This document shows, one piece after another, positions 51,970-64,000 of a stretch of 64,000 bases of DNA; positions within the stretch are counted from its first letter, which is position 1; each line of letters opens with the position of its first letter. Position numbers and translations under genes: made by a program. The DNA lies in contig NC_064770.1 in assembly GCF_011397635.1 (NCBI RefSeq), forward strand, positions 26,305,603 to 26,369,602, in the 5' to 3' direction. The notes below the pieces were generated by a model that saw only the letters and a program-made list of their open reading frames with translations, did no database searches and had not been told where the DNA came from. The DNA is from Epinephelus fuscoguttatus (lineage: Eukaryota > Chordata > Actinopteri > Perciformes > Serranidae).

Positions 51970-54900
51970 AAATGTTAATATGTAGCATTGGGTAACAAAC
52001 AAAGGATTAACTATTGGAAGAAATAAAGTAAGCAAGGAAACGTAACTCTGACTTAACTCTACATTTACACTGAAACATTTGTGCGACCGCTAATACTGTG
52101 CTATCAGTTCATTTAGATGGCCGCTTTAGGATGGACACATAGGTCTGGCCTGCCTGTCTGCTTGGCACTTCAATAATTGATGCCCTCGCTTCATTGTCAC
52201 CAAAAACTCATATCAAGAAAGGAGTGTCAGGCTCACCTTACTGATTAAGTCTGTGTGAAACTTTAATGTGCACCCCATCTTCAGCTGATAACAAACTGAA
52301 GTGTTCAAGCAACGGGGTGACGGCAAGTTGAACCGTTCGGATGTCCACTGTGCACCCAGAGTCCGCTGTGACAAACGCTGATCATATTTTGACTCGTTCC
52401 CAGTCTTTTGGAGGCTGGAGGTATCCGAGATGTTGCTACCTGATAGTCTGAACTGGGAGGAACGTCGTAAAAGATTTAACTGGCGTGTTAGGATGACTGA
52501 ATGGGCTTTGTGAGCTCTGTGCAGGAACTCTATCCATAATGCAGGGGATGACAACACTGCCTCTGTTCCCCAACAAGCATTAGTTCTGAGCCCCTACTTA
52601 TGATGTCTGCGTGCAGCTTCCCTTCATTAATGAATGATAGGCCATGCACATATCAATGGCCACTACTGATGCACACAGGGCGTTCATGGAAGGAGATTTC
52701 TAGAAATCTATTTGCACCCCGCCTTGAGCCTTTTGTTTACATATCCGCTAATTGAAGTTTTATTAATAGATACATCGGGCTGTGGTTATTCACTAGACTA
52801 ATGCAAGTTTGCAGCTAAAAGCCACACCCTGCTTAAACCCTTGAACAGCTGTTACATGTGCTGACTCACCCTCCGACTGAGTAATGGCTGTCATGGAGAG
52901 GTAGACAGGTACTTTGCAGACTTTTCCAAATGAGAAGGCACAATCAGATAAGATGGCGAGAGTCATCCAGGACAAACTTACTTTGACAATAATGGAGGCA
53001 AACTGTCTGGTTGGAGATGGTTACTGAAGAATGTTGTCTAGGTGGAGTTTGGTCGGTAAACACTTTACAGCATCCATAAATGTCAAAGCAGATTCACACA
53101 GAGAGTAAAAGAACTTTCATAAGCTTGAATTACGCCAATGATGCGTTCAGGAACTCAGACATTACTTGTCTGAGTCATCAGCAAACAACTGCTGTGACTG
53201 TCATAATTTTCTTTTTCCCTTAACCTTTTAATAGTATATTTTACAGGTTGTACGACAAATAAGTATATAGCTTACAAATAGACGTCAAACCACCAAGCCT
53301 CCAGTCGCAACATCATCGTATCCCAGCACACCTGTAGATTAACAGTGGTATGATTAAATCCTTCCCATCAAAACCAGTGGACAGAGAATCTGAACTTGCA
53401 AAACTAGCACATAGTAAAAATGAAAATAAATACTCTTAACAGACTATTTAGTCTCAACAAAACACATGAGCTTATTTGTTTTTTGTGAATTGTTGGCTCA
53501 TATTAATGAAAAAAAGAATTCTTTACAGCACATTGCATACATGTTTTGTGTTGTATTTGTCATCACTGCTCAGAATATCCTCAATGTCTGTAGAATTTCC
53601 AGGAAACAGCATGTTGCAAACCTCCTGAGATTAATAGTATATGTACCTAATCTATAGGATGCTGATTGTATCATTAGAAAATCACATTAGATCAATATTT
53701 TCCTATTTAAACAGTATTTCCCTATTAATTGTTTGGTGACGTTTGATCCCCCATCTATTCCACTCAATGGATTTTGAGTAAAAGCCATAAATCCTTCAGT
53801 TTGTATTTGACTTGTATAAGAAATACAGATGCGTGGGTCAGGTTTTATTTAAACCTGCACCAATGTGGCCCGTTATGAGAGCAGATTGGCCCACAGTGTG
53901 CTAATCAGTGACCCGAAATTGACCCGTAAATTGCTATTGCTACTAACAACCTGCTTGCTGTTGACTCTAGTGTATGTCATTTCCAGTAAATATCACAACA
54001 TAAAACATGTTTTCTGTTTAGAAAGTAGCCTACAAACAGCAAGACAGCAAGTACTCACCCATCTTTAAGTGGTTACGTCTTAAGAAATTTACAGTGGTTT
54101 GTTTACATGACGTTACAAAAATGCATATTTAACAAATTCAGTGTGGACAGAGAGACACCTGCTTGCTAGCTATTAGGACACATTGTTAGGCCAACGCATT
54201 CTCAGAGGGAAATATTTTTACTGGAGAGATTTAAATATGTTGGACTTAAACATACGGATAACAGAAATCCTGAGTGGAGCAGCACTGATGATAAAGCTGT
54301 TTGCTGTGTGAGAGAGGAAGAGGAGGTGGAAGGTGAACAATTCCACCATGTGCCTGTAAGTTATTATTTATTCACTCAGAACATTGCTTTGTCATGATTT
54401 AATGATCCACTTGATCCCACAGTATTTTCTTACAAGCTTACCCAAACCACCCAACCTGCGAGATAAGTAATATCCTCCTGAGACACAAAGTTTTGTTCGG
54501 TATGCATTCTTAATTTCTCCTAGCTATTTGGGGTCAGTAGTAGTATAGTATAGTATAAAAAAAACGAAACATCGTCAATGATAATTAAGTCCTAATGTCC
54601 TCAAACGAGACAATATTAAAGTCCCTATGTCTTCAAATGAATACTTCCTGGTACAGTTTGAACAGTGTCTTAGCTCATTACTGCTGCTAAAATCAGTCAA
54701 ATTTGTTGCCATATCAAACATTATCAATCATGAAAAAAAACAAGTTTCAAACATAACGTGATCAGGTTTTGTATCTTGTCCACTTTTATGTCAAGATCAG
54801 CTGTAGACTGACTGGGCAGAGATGGCTGCCATCTTGTTTTTACATGGATTAATTTATTTAATTTAATATTATTTACCACCACCAGATGAAACAAAAAAGT

Positions 54901-56350
54901 GTCCAAAAACGAGGACAGCAGGTGTAAGTTACGTTGAGTAAAATATCTGTACTTTAACAATATGATTAATAGATTTAAATGTGCCTTACTCTTCCTCCTT
55001 GCCTCATGGTCAGCCATGTTTGTTGAAAAGGGTGTGTGGCTCTACTGCAGTCCACTTTAGATGATGTGAAACACTTTCATTGGCTTATAGCCAACCAATC
55101 AAATAAGTTTGTGGATTTGGGTGGAGTCAGACGACAGTAATCATATTAAAACATTCAAGAGAAGCTACGTCCAATGGAAAGGTCAGGTTATCTGAATGGA
55201 TTAACTGTGATATTAATCTTTAAAGTCAGTGATAGTTCAATGGTTTTAAGTCAGTGAGATTCAATAAAAACGCTGAATCTGTGTACCACATACAATGTGT
55301 AAGCTGTGCTTAAGCAAACATTTGACCTTTTGGGGGTATTTCTTGACTCTACGCTGTTGCCAGGAAACCAGCGGGCACTCAAGGAAGTCAGGACTCCCTG
55401 CCGAGAAATAGTTCAGCACATACCCTATGTAAAACTACAAATTGCTGTTTTTACATGACAGTTTTTGTTCTAAACAAGCCAGATATAATGTGTTAATCAG
55501 TGAGCTTTAGAAGTGCTGGTAAAGGCAGCTTTCTTTTTAACTTTTGGACAAATTTAATGGACAAATGTGGCTCATTTGCCAAAGATGTCCAACTATTCCT
55601 TTAAAACATTGTAAGTAACTCTGAGCAAAGTATTCATTGCATCAGTTCACACGGTATTTATCTCTGTCAGTGACCCAGTAAGCCTGTATCTGACAGCACT
55701 TACAAGACCCGTGTCACTATGTTACCTACAGCTTGACAGACTGCATCTCCCATGTTCCTACATGATTTAAAGAACTGCTGTGAACTGTCAGGTTTCAGCT
55801 CCCCCGTAGTCTCAGTTTCTATCTCAGGTCTTACTCTGGCCATCAGATCCGACTATTACCTCAGCAGAGATGCCAGGCCGGGCCCAGCACCCCACTTCTT
55901 CCTTCTCTCTTGCCAGACTTCAGCAAACAGTGAATTATTCAGGGTTAACAAGCTGTTGAAACGGTAAACTCAATTGTGCATTTTCATTAAACCTCCCTCG
56001 CTGAAGAGGACAGGATGTGGTTCAAGTGTGAAACAGTACTAACCCGATTCCTCTGACAGAGAGGTGACAGAGAAGAAGTAGACTGTGAGGGGACATGTCA
56101 AAGGAGAGCCCGGTATCAGGCGAAGTCACAGCCTCTTCACTTGCTTCCTGGTATAGGATTGTGTTGCCAGGTTTGATTTAATCAAAAGATCACTTGTGAT
56201 TGAATAACACTGGCTAGACTGAGCTAATGGCTGTTGATCGGTGTAACAGGTCGACTGCTGTAGAGCTGAAGCGGTCCGATCTGAAATGCTTCGTTTTTCT
56301 ATTTAGCCACAAGAGATCACAGAGATGTGGATGTCAGGCGAGACCAAACG
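51970..56350. other. Gene-poor spacer, nothing recognised
   Basis: About 4.4 kb without a supported gene. The 114-aa minus-strand frame at 52213-52557 has no family resemblance, and other open frames are short and AT-driven. Confidence 0.45.
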
Positions 56351-56357
56351 GCACCTT

Positions 56358-56640
56358 CCAGGGCTGAAAGAATGAAGCCAACGCTCAAGAGCCAAAAACT
56401 GCAGTTCCTCGAATGACCACTTGAGGCTGGGTCCAAAAGCAAGTCAAACCCCATAGATCCCCATGTTAAAATGTCTCACTTTACAGCAGAATTGAACACA
56501 TTTCAAGCTTAGTACAAAAACAGTTTTCATGTCTGTTGTTAATTGTCCCATTCCTGACAACTATACAGTGGGTGAATTTTTGTAGGGCCTATAAATAGAA
56601 TTTATTATGGCTTAAAGTTATTCATAATTAAGGGCGTGGC
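56358..56640 (+). repeat. Interspersed repeat family R1, copy C
   Basis: Shares GCCAAAAACTGCAGTTCCTC, CCCATGTTAAAATG and TGACAACTATACAG with copy B in the same order. The right part is diverged or lost. Confidence 0.7.
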
Positions 56641-56649
56641 TGTGAAATA

Positions 56650-57400
56650 CTATTTTCAGGGGGATTTTAATCATGATGAAACTCAGTGACTATAAATTGT
56701 TGTTTAAAGTCTCACCTTTTCTAATGTCATTGTACCTTCGATTAGAAACTTTACAAGTTTAGAAGTAATGTTACTGTGGAAGACATGACAGATCACTGAA
56801 TACGGTGAGCATTCACTGTAGTCCGGACACCATATCTCTTCATAGGTTTTTCATAATTTCTCTTAAGTAATTGGTCCAAAAGGTGCCAATCAAAGTAAGA
56901 CCCACTCATAAGACCCACCCCCAGAGACGAGGTGACCAAGCAAGCTTTTATGAGCACGTAGTAATGCAGCAAAGCGAACATACCACAGAAAATGTCTGAA
57001 ATACCCTGAGTCTACCTTACAGTCACTGGGTGAGACACAAGAAAACAAAAAGCAGACAGACTGCATGAGTCACAAGGTGCACGACTCCACTGCATTCTAA
57101 CTGCCATGATGATGGATATGGAAATGTCTCTGTGAAACAAATTCCATGTTATCTTTCACTTATATTCCTCCTTATCTTTCCCTCAAGCCAAAATACTAAA
57201 GCACACACAATTGCACATTAATATACACATACATATCTGACAATTTTATTACCGACTTAAAGGTTCTATATGCGACATTCAGAGCATTAATATAACAGCA
57301 AACCACGATTTGCTATGTAAACGTAATGGCATCCTGACCAGAGATTGAAGTCACGCTACCTCTTTGAGTGTTGTAATCCAAATTTCTCTGTGGTATGTTG
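56650..57400. other. Spacer, nothing recognised
   Basis: Intergenic DNA between repeat R1 copy C and the hAT MITE. No supported feature. Confidence 0.45.
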
Positions 57401-57410
57401 TGGTAGCCAG

Positions 57411-57671
57411 TAGGGATAGACCGATATGGACTTTTTAGGGCCGATGTCAATACCGATTTTTTTCCATCACCCTTAGCCAATGACCGATTATGGACTGCCG
57501 ATTTTCTTGAGCCAATATTTGGGGCCGATACTGCTTTTGCTCCCTCAATTTCCATCAAAAAAATGACACAATGATAACAAATATTACAGGTCTCAAGTTT
57601 AAAATAAGAAACATTTATTGAACAGTAAAAATACTAAAACAAGATGGAAAGTTGAGGTAGAACAGGTAGAA

Positions 57672-57702
<31 letters not shown>

Positions 57703-58000
57703 CATTCAAATAAAAAAAAGAGTTCAGTGCTCTTAAATCTTCCAGTAATGTCTTTATAAAATAAACATATTTAAGCTGAAGCATAAATAAAACAACAACT
57801 ACGGTACACAGTAGGATTCGCTGCGTGTGCGCTGCAGGGTCTTCCGGCAACACAGAGCTGCCCGTGGATGCCTGTCTGTAAATCATGCCAGGGAAAAATA
57901 AATCCGCGAACCCACGTGCGTATCGGCCGATGCCGATACAAGTAAAAAACTCAAATATCGGCCCGATATATCGGCCGGCCGATGTATCGGTCTATCCTTA
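57411..58000. mobile_element. Non-autonomous hAT element (MITE), 590 bp, with perfect 8-bp target duplication
   Basis: The terminal inverted repeats are TAGGGATAGACCGATA at the left and, reversed, TAAGGATAGACCGATA at the right (one mismatch). The octamer GTAGCCAG lies immediately outside both ends (57403-57410 and 58001-58008). An 8-bp duplication is the hallmark of hAT elements. Sub-terminal CGGCCGAT/ATCGGCC motifs recur near both ends. The interior is A/T-rich with an (ATT)n tract at 57671-57701 and no transposase, so it was moved in trans. Confidence 0.88.
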
Positions 58001-58009
58001 GTAGCCAGT

Positions 58010-58930
58010 GTGGCTCCATGTGCATGTGAGTATGTCACTTGCTGTCACTTTGCACTGCACTCTTATGGCACCTATCCTTGATGTCAGGATGGCATGGCTG
58101 CAGGAGCATAGCAATCACCCTCTGTCAGCACTGTTGCCGCTGTTTTTTAGCGCTGTTAATGGAGTTTGCACTGTTTGCAGCTAGCTGCCAGTTCAGCCAC
58201 ATCCATGTTGAGAACTGTGTGCACACAATTTACACGCTCTGAATCTCACATAGAGCCCCTTCTGAATTTTAATTATTCTAACAAATGTGGTGATTATACC
58301 ATTATTTATGGATTAACCATATCACAAGAGCCATTCTTTTTGAAAAAGCCACCAAATGTATTGTTTTAAATATTAGTAAAAACTTGCAATCATGTACTTA
58401 TGGTAGGCTATAGATATGAAATGGTACCATGGGTGGCACTAACATAAAGCAGCTTAGTAAGAGCTTGCTAAAACTGCAACTGGAAAGTTGATTATAATTC
58501 AACACACTGAAAAAAAATGGGATAAAATTTGTAAGAAGGTCATACTTCTTTCTAAACTACATATGTATCTTTTTTTAACTGAATGATGAATTGTGGTGGA
58601 TTTTTTCTTGTATATCTTGTATGTCCTATTTTCTATTTTTGCTATGGACCATCTTGTAAGTCTTAAAATATTTAAAGTTGAACACAAATTAAACCCCTTT
58701 TAGTGGTGGGGTTTACTCAAAAGCGTATCAGGTATGTGGTCCTGATGTAAAACCTGTTTAACAAGACGCTTTCTCTTGTGTTAAAGAAAAGTTATCTTGG
58801 ATTAAACTATGGTCTGAAGGCAAAACAGAAGCACAAATAGTGGTAAGATGGGGAAAAACATCCCCTTAAAAAGCAATGACAATTTACTGTAAGATTAAAA
58901 CGTATTGCCTCTGTTTCTTGTAACTGGATT
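58010..58930. other. Spacer, nothing recognised
   Basis: AT-rich intergenic sequence with no supported feature. Confidence 0.45.
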
Positions 58931-58933
58931 GGA

Positions 58934-59050
58934 ATTGCCTTGAAGCACATGTCAGGGTGTGGACTCATTACAGCCTGTTTGTGCAGGCTGCAGTGGCCTA
59001 GTTAGAGCAGGCAAATACTATAATACTTTATTTTGGATGCTGCACCTGTT
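58934..59050 (+). repeat. Interspersed repeat family R3, copy A
   Basis: Shares AGGGTGTGGACTCATTAC, then a TAGTTAGAG block and ATACTTTATT, in order with 61949-62075 in an AIMP2 intron. No reading frame. Confidence 0.65.
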
Positions 59051-59059
59051 TACCTGCTG

Positions 59060-59940
59060 TATGAATAAAATCGCCATTGGCAGGAGAGGAGATAGGGAAC
59101 TGATCACCACCAAAGACAACACAGACTACGTCTTAAAACAAAAGCAGCGACTGCTTTTTAGTACTGTATACAAATCAGATTATTTCACCACATCACGCAT
59201 TAACCCTTACTTTACATTACTTAATCAGCGTGTGTAAGTTTAGTTACGATAAAGTTCATACCTGTGCGACCAACTCCTCTTGACTGTTGACCTCCTGCTG
59301 CGCTCGGTTTACAGGCATTATACTGTGGCGTCCTCTAGTGCACAGGGGATGATACGTGCAGGGAGAACTGTGATGGCCCGCAAGCCATTATCTTTTCAGA
59401 TTAAGGATGGACATATGTGTTAACTGTTCATTTTGTGATATGCAGAAAGAAAGAAATGCTGCATCTGTTTTTGGCAGTGTTCATACACTACCCATTTCTT
59501 GAAAGATGTATCGGTATGTTGATAACACTGACTCTGAATTTTCTCTTTATAGGGAAAATGTACTGTTTGGTACTAACAATAATAATAACACAATTTTTAA
59601 AAAAAATGAAGTATATAATCGATTTGATGATTATTCCAGCAAAGTGTCATATTCATAAATCCAAATTCAGCCATTCTAAACCTTTATTTTTAGTATTTAA
59701 AAACGAAACTAAACAGTTCGTTAAGACCATTTTGACTCAAAGAATAAGAACGCTTATTGTTTAATATTTTTAATTTAAAGATTTCTCCTGGCTCTCGTGT
59801 GGTTTCATATTAATAACGTATGTGTGTCTATTTGTTGGATTGTTAATAAAGATTTAATTTTGAAAACAAAAATAAACACCACATGTGTGATATTAAAATA
59901 ATAATCAAATATAAAAACAAAGTTGATTAAACTATTAGAC
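59060..59940. other. AT-rich spacer upstream of AIMP2
   Basis: Strongly AT-rich with a 115-aa open frame (59417-59764) that shows no family signature and is probably chance. Confidence 0.45.
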
Positions 59941-59959
59941 AGTAATGAAAAACTACACA

Positions 59960-60140
59960 CCGCCACTTTTTACTTTCACCGGATGTGACGTAGCTGCGGC
60001 CTCTTTCCTGTGTGACCGGGAGCGTCGGGTCGGCCGCTGCTGCTGCCTGTCAACACCGCACATCCCCCTGAAGACGTCTGTGTCCGGGAATTTTTGTTTT
60101 TAATCGTTTGTGTGTGACAGAGCACTAAGTGTCCTCCACC
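59960..60140 (+). promoter_or_regulatory. Likely AIMP2 promoter and 5'UTR
   Basis: A CpG-rich, TATA-less stretch immediately upstream of the AIMP2 ATG, with a CRE-like TGACGTAG beginning at 59986. Its GC content contrasts with the AT-rich spacer to the left. Start site not determined. Confidence 0.5.
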
Positions 60141-63100
60141 ATGCCCATGTACCAGGTAAAGCCCATCTGTGGGGGTCACATAGCGACCGATTTACCAACC
60201 TGCATGTACAAGTTACCAAATGTCCACGCGCAGCAGGGGAACAGCTGCACCTCTGAGCACGCGCTTCAGGTAACTGTTAACTGATTTCACTTCGCTAAGG
60301 TTGAATTTTAAGCTTCTGGTTAGCTTGTACAGCTTGTGTTTTGCTCTCGTAGTTGTCCGCGCTGCGTTTTGTCTCTTAAGTAATGATAACGTGCGTGTCT
60401 CGCGCGGTGTGTTAGCATTAGCTGCCTTCAGCCAAGCTAGCTAGCTAAGTTAGCATGTCAGGGGAATCTTCATTCTGGCTGATGCAACAATTAACAAAAC
60501 GTCTCCTCTGTTCCATAGTCCTTTAAACACGACCAAACAATAGAAACGGATGAAAACAGTAAAGTAGTTTGTATCCAACCTTTGTTGTTTTTGTTTACAT
60601 TTACATTAATAACCCTAAATCTGCATATCATGATGGTATGACTGTACACATTGCTCCAGCTGTGCACTGCTGCAGTGTAAGTTAAATACAGTTTTAATTG
60701 TACTTTCCCACTTTATACTCACGCTCCACTTTATTTTAGAGTGATAAATCATACGTAATGCGTTATTATAGACTACAACATATATAATATTGTGAGTGAT
60801 ATTATCAGTGGAACTTTACTTGTAATAGAGTATTATTACAGTGTGATGTTGCTCCTTTTCCTTGAGTATCTAAATGCTTCCTCCAAAGCTGTAGTGTATT
60901 TTATAGTGTAGACATTGTGGTATAAATCACCAGTATACCTTATATACCTTATATACTTAAATCCAAAGCCTCTTCCCAATTAAATGTCCAGTCCCTTTTA
61001 CTAGCTTGGTGTGGCTACACATTTTGACAAATAAATGCCTGTCTCAATTAGACGCCTGGTCTGGTTGCCATGGTTTAAACAAATAATTTGATTGTATTTC
61101 CCAGTCTTTGCTAAGCAACAGTTTTGTGTGAAAGAAATTAAAGGCCTGTCCCAAATATAGGCCTGCTGATTTCAGTGATTTAAGCAAATAATACCCTAGG
61201 CTATTAATGGAAGTTTTATTGTATTACCTAATTTGATGGTACAAAACTGAAACCTTATATAATTAAGATCTAGTCTTCAAAATCTCTTCATTAGTTGTCT
61301 TCTTTATGTGTGTGTGTGTTGTTTATCTCCAGACTGGGGATATGTAAAATGTGTTCTCAATAGTGTCTCTGTTTTCTGTGCATTTGCAGCTATGTAGCTT
61401 ACGCCCAGGTTGTAAAACTGGTCACACCGTCAAATTCCCATTCGTGGTTTCAACCAAATTGAACAATCCTTTCTTTCTCTCCAGAATGGCGAGGTGGACC
61501 CAGCAGTCAAAGCTCTGGAGGCCCGGCAGGATGAGATAATGAGAAAACTGTACGAGCTGAAAGCTGCTGTGGAGGGCCTGGCCAAGACAGTGACCACCCC
61601 AGATGCCGATCTGGACCTGACAGTCAGCAGCAGCCTCTCCTCCCAAAGCCCCAGCTCCACGACCTTTAAAGGCATCACAGACCTGGACACACTACTGGGC
61701 AAGGTGAGAAACTGGGAACAATGCTGGTGAGCTTTGCATCCAGTTATTAGCATAACTGGACACAGTGTTTATCAATGATATTTATCTTTCATGGACCCTG
61801 CACTGACAGTATGCAGTATGTTTCATGCACTTGATATACTTTGACTGTATTTTTCTCTACTAGTCTATTGATGTTTTCCCGATCACGCCCATCTTAACTG
61901 TCATTAGAAGTTGTAAATACCACACTAACCTGCACAACCTGCTCATGTTGGAATTTATCTCAAAGCACAGTCTAGGGTGTGGACTGATTACTACCTGCAG
62001 TCTGTTTTGGCCTTGTTAGAGTAAACAAATATTGTTATACTTTATTCTTTTTGCATGCTGTACCTACTTACCTCCATTATCTTGTTTATGTCACAAGGAC
62101 CTTGGTGCTCTCCGTGACATCGTCATCAACGCCAACCCGGCACAGCCACCCCTGACCCTGCTGGTGCTCCACAGTGTGTTGTGTCAGCGCTATCGGGTGC
62201 TCTCCACCGTCCATGTCCACTCCTCGGTCACCAGTGTGCCGCCACAGCTCCTGTCCTGCCTCGGTCCACGTCACGCAGACAGCTATGCTCGCCAGATGTT
62301 CCAGCTGGGCTTCACCCTCATATGGAAAGATGGTGAGAGAAGCAGAATGTGTTAGAGTGGGGATAATCAATGTACTTTGCCCTGGGGCCACTTTTGCAAA
62401 ATGATAGGAGAGCAGGGGCCTGTTAACAAACTTTAATAATAAGTATCAAAAAAAAAATGAATAAACAGGGCAAATCCAGTTATAGTCAGACCCGCACAGG
62501 TTAGGTGTACCAAGGGTTTAACTAGGATTTGAGGACATTCAGGGCTTAGCTTGCGCCTTTGTCGAGGGGTCCTGGCTAGCCACCCCTAGTACTTTGATGA
62601 ACAAGCTCTACTGTGATGCTTTTTATTACACTCTGGCACATTTTAATCTACAAATTTTTCTTAGTGTAAATCAATTTATTTTCATTATGAACTTAAAAAT
62701 GGTTGGCAGGCCCCACGGCACCCATTTGTCGCTGTTTTAAGGGATGGACATAAGACAAGGATCGGAGGAAGACTGCTTTAGAAAGTGCAACAAAGACATT
62801 CTTGCAATACTGTGCAACAAGCACATACACAACGCTGGTAGTAAATCAAAACAGGAAGGACATTATATCCCTAAAATACCTCCACCAGTGTTATATTGTG
62901 GTGCCATGAGGTCCTGATACACAGCAGCTCTGCTGTTATTGTTTTTTGGCTTCAGATGGCAGTGTAGAGGCAGACTTGAAATGGGCAGAAAGAAGCAGGT
63001 ATGACATTCAAGAAAGGTCCCAAGAATTGAACTAAGGAGGTTGCAGTTACATGGCATGCACTGAAACCATTTGGCTATCAAGATCCTCCACAACTGTGCT

Positions 63101-64000
63101 GTTTAATTTGGATGTCATTTCTCTTGAAAGTGTGTAGGTGGTTAGATTATGAAACTAATTACAACCTTTCACCCAGCCAAATTAATTACAGCAAACTAAC
63201 CACTGTCATCAAACATGAAGCCATTTGAGTGGGGACTCAGTTGTTTTACTGAGCATTAAGAGGTGCAGCTTTTTTTTTTTTTTTTTTTTTGATCATGTCC
63301 GCAGTTTTATTATCAAGAGCAAAGCTTTGCAACTTTTTGATGTGACAAATTATTTTTAAAAGTTATCTTTTGGGCTTTTTAATGGTTGAATATATCATGT
63401 ACAGTTCATGACCAGTGTAGATAGCTTTTTAAATTTCATGAACTCATGCACAAATGTTAAGGTTTACTATGCAGGATTGGTGGTTACTGCGAAAGGGGAA
63501 GTAAAAGCCAACCCCAGATTCACTCTCATTTGGCGTTTTGCCTCACTTTATTTGTGTAGGTTTTTTTTTTTTGTTGGCACTGTTCCTGTTGCCTACGGTC
63601 TGGCACCTAGTTGGTATCTTTTTATAAAGCCCCAGCCTCACCTGAGCCCTGTGGGGGTACACGCCCATAAACATCCCAGACACAGAAAAAATACAGGCTT
63701 GTTTTTAAGGAAGATCCTGCATCTTTTAAGCATCATTGTGTTTTAGGAATACTACTTCTAACCATTACACACTTTGCATCCATGTTACCATGTGATACTT
63801 GACATATTGACATGATCTAGGTGTGGTAAAAGCTTGTGCCCTTGTGTACTCTGAAACATGTTTATCCTTTGACCAATCCACAGTCCCCAAACTGCAGATG
63901 AAGTTCAGCGTCCAGAACATGTGTCCCATCGAAGGTGAGGCCAACGTGGCGCGCTTCCTCTTCAAGCTGCTGTCTCCCTACCCCAGTGACCCTGCCGTCG
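60141..64000 (+). CDS. aimp2: AIMP2 (p38/JTV1), multi-tRNA-synthetase complex scaffold, 3' end cut by window
   Basis: Coding exons 60141-60269, 61485-61703, 62098-62332 and 63884 to beyond 64000, all with GT-AG junctions. About 233 of the roughly 320 residues usual for the family are visible. The start [12 protein letters not shown] and the following [12 protein letters not shown] are diagnostic of AIMP2. A leucine-rich helix ([19 protein letters not shown], about residues 53-71) is the coiled-coil that contacts partner synthetases. [20 protein letters not shown] opens the thioredoxin/GST-like part, and [12 protein letters not shown] begins the GST-C-like region. Known role: core scaffold of the cytosolic multi-synthetase complex, with further roles in p53 and TGF-beta signalling. 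Exon 2 is 219 nt with phase 0 at both sides, so skipping it keeps the frame. The gene runs off the right edge. Confidence 0.97.
60270..61484. other. AIMP2 intron 1, nothing recognised
   Basis: Holds a GCTAGCTAGC-type palindrome near 60,437 and a short (GT)n near 61,308. No further feature supported. Confidence 0.5.
61949..62075 (+). repeat. Interspersed repeat family R3, copy B (AIMP2 intron 2)
   Basis: Same block order as 58934-59050, in the same orientation and 3 kb away. Confidence 0.65.
62333..63883. other. AIMP2 intron 3 with SINE and poly-T
   Basis: Apart from the reverse-strand SINE at about 62,870-63,092 and a poly-T tract of about 20 bases near 63,271, no coding or RNA feature is seen. 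Confidence 0.5.
62870..63092 (-). mobile_element. tRNA-derived SINE, reverse orientation
   Basis: On the minus strand a tRNA-like head reads TAGCCAAATGGTTTCAGTGC (A box) followed by CCTTAGTTCAATTCTTGGGA (B box). It then continues with a CATTTCAAGTCTGCCTCTAC-type body and a tail with AAGCCAAAAAACAATAA. This layout fits a tRNA-derived SINE common in spiny-rayed fishes. No poly-A longer than a few bases remains, so it is old. Confidence 0.7.

Noticed and set aside
52213-52557. 114-aa minus-strand open frame
   Set aside because: No domain and no neighbouring exons. Treated as chance.
59417-59764. 115-aa AT-rich open frame upstream of AIMP2
   Set aside because: Hydrophobic and Lys/Ile-rich composition follows from AT-rich DNA. 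No motif matches a LINE or host protein.
44220-59940. Possible fifth parvalbumin copy or pseudogene
   Set aside because: I looked for the 133-nt exon signature (FFK.CG, the CD loop, EEEELK) on both strands and saw none.

Overview
The window is nuclear DNA of a ray-finned fish. The genes have GT-AG introns with vertebrate exon layouts, there are several fish-type beta-parvalbumin genes, and the interspersed repeats resemble families I know from spiny-rayed (percomorph) fishes. I cannot name the species.

Left part, bases 1 to about 24,150, minus strand: LMTK2 (lemur tyrosine kinase 2), a membrane-anchored kinase. Thirteen coding exons are visible, from the ATG at 23,622 down to a GC-type splice donor next to base 55. 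Only the last few codons should lie outside the window. Its introns of 2.5 to 7.1 kb hold old transposon remnants, a (CA)n tract and two conspicuous inverted repeats.

Middle part, about 25,200 to 44,220, plus strand: four complete beta-parvalbumin genes in tandem, each with one non-coding and four coding exons. Coding pieces are 61, 133 and 110 nt plus a short last exon in all four. Copies 2 and 3 are close relatives of the abundant muscle parvalbumins. Copy 1 is more divergent. Copy 4 is oncomodulin/parvalbumin-8-like. Copies 2, 3 and 4 share an arrangement of a TATA box with an A/T-rich MEF2-like site about 100 bp upstream. A tRNA-Gln(CTG) gene, a 5'-truncated LINE tail and a 21-bp-period minisatellite that appears to sit inside a transposon-like element lie between the genes.

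Right part: 44.2 to 59.9 kb is a gene-poor spacer rich in DNA-transposon relics (nested hAT and Harbinger-like pieces, a hAT MITE with a perfect 8-bp target duplication, three copies of one unnamed repeat, and a tandem repeat carrying tRNA-like modules). From 60,141 to the window edge, plus strand, is AIMP2, the scaffold protein of the multi-tRNA-synthetase complex. Four coding exons are present, the last cut by the edge.

The gene order LMTK2 - parvalbumin/oncomodulin - AIMP2 fits the known vertebrate linkage of these genes near OCM. The genes do not form one pathway; only the parvalbumins form a functional family (cytosolic calcium buffers). I found no clear sign of an undescribed biological system. 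The most interesting items are the promoter grammar shared across the parvalbumin array, the minisatellite-bearing element, and the tRNA-like tandem repeat. No retrovirus, LTR element or other capsid-bearing fossil was recognised.
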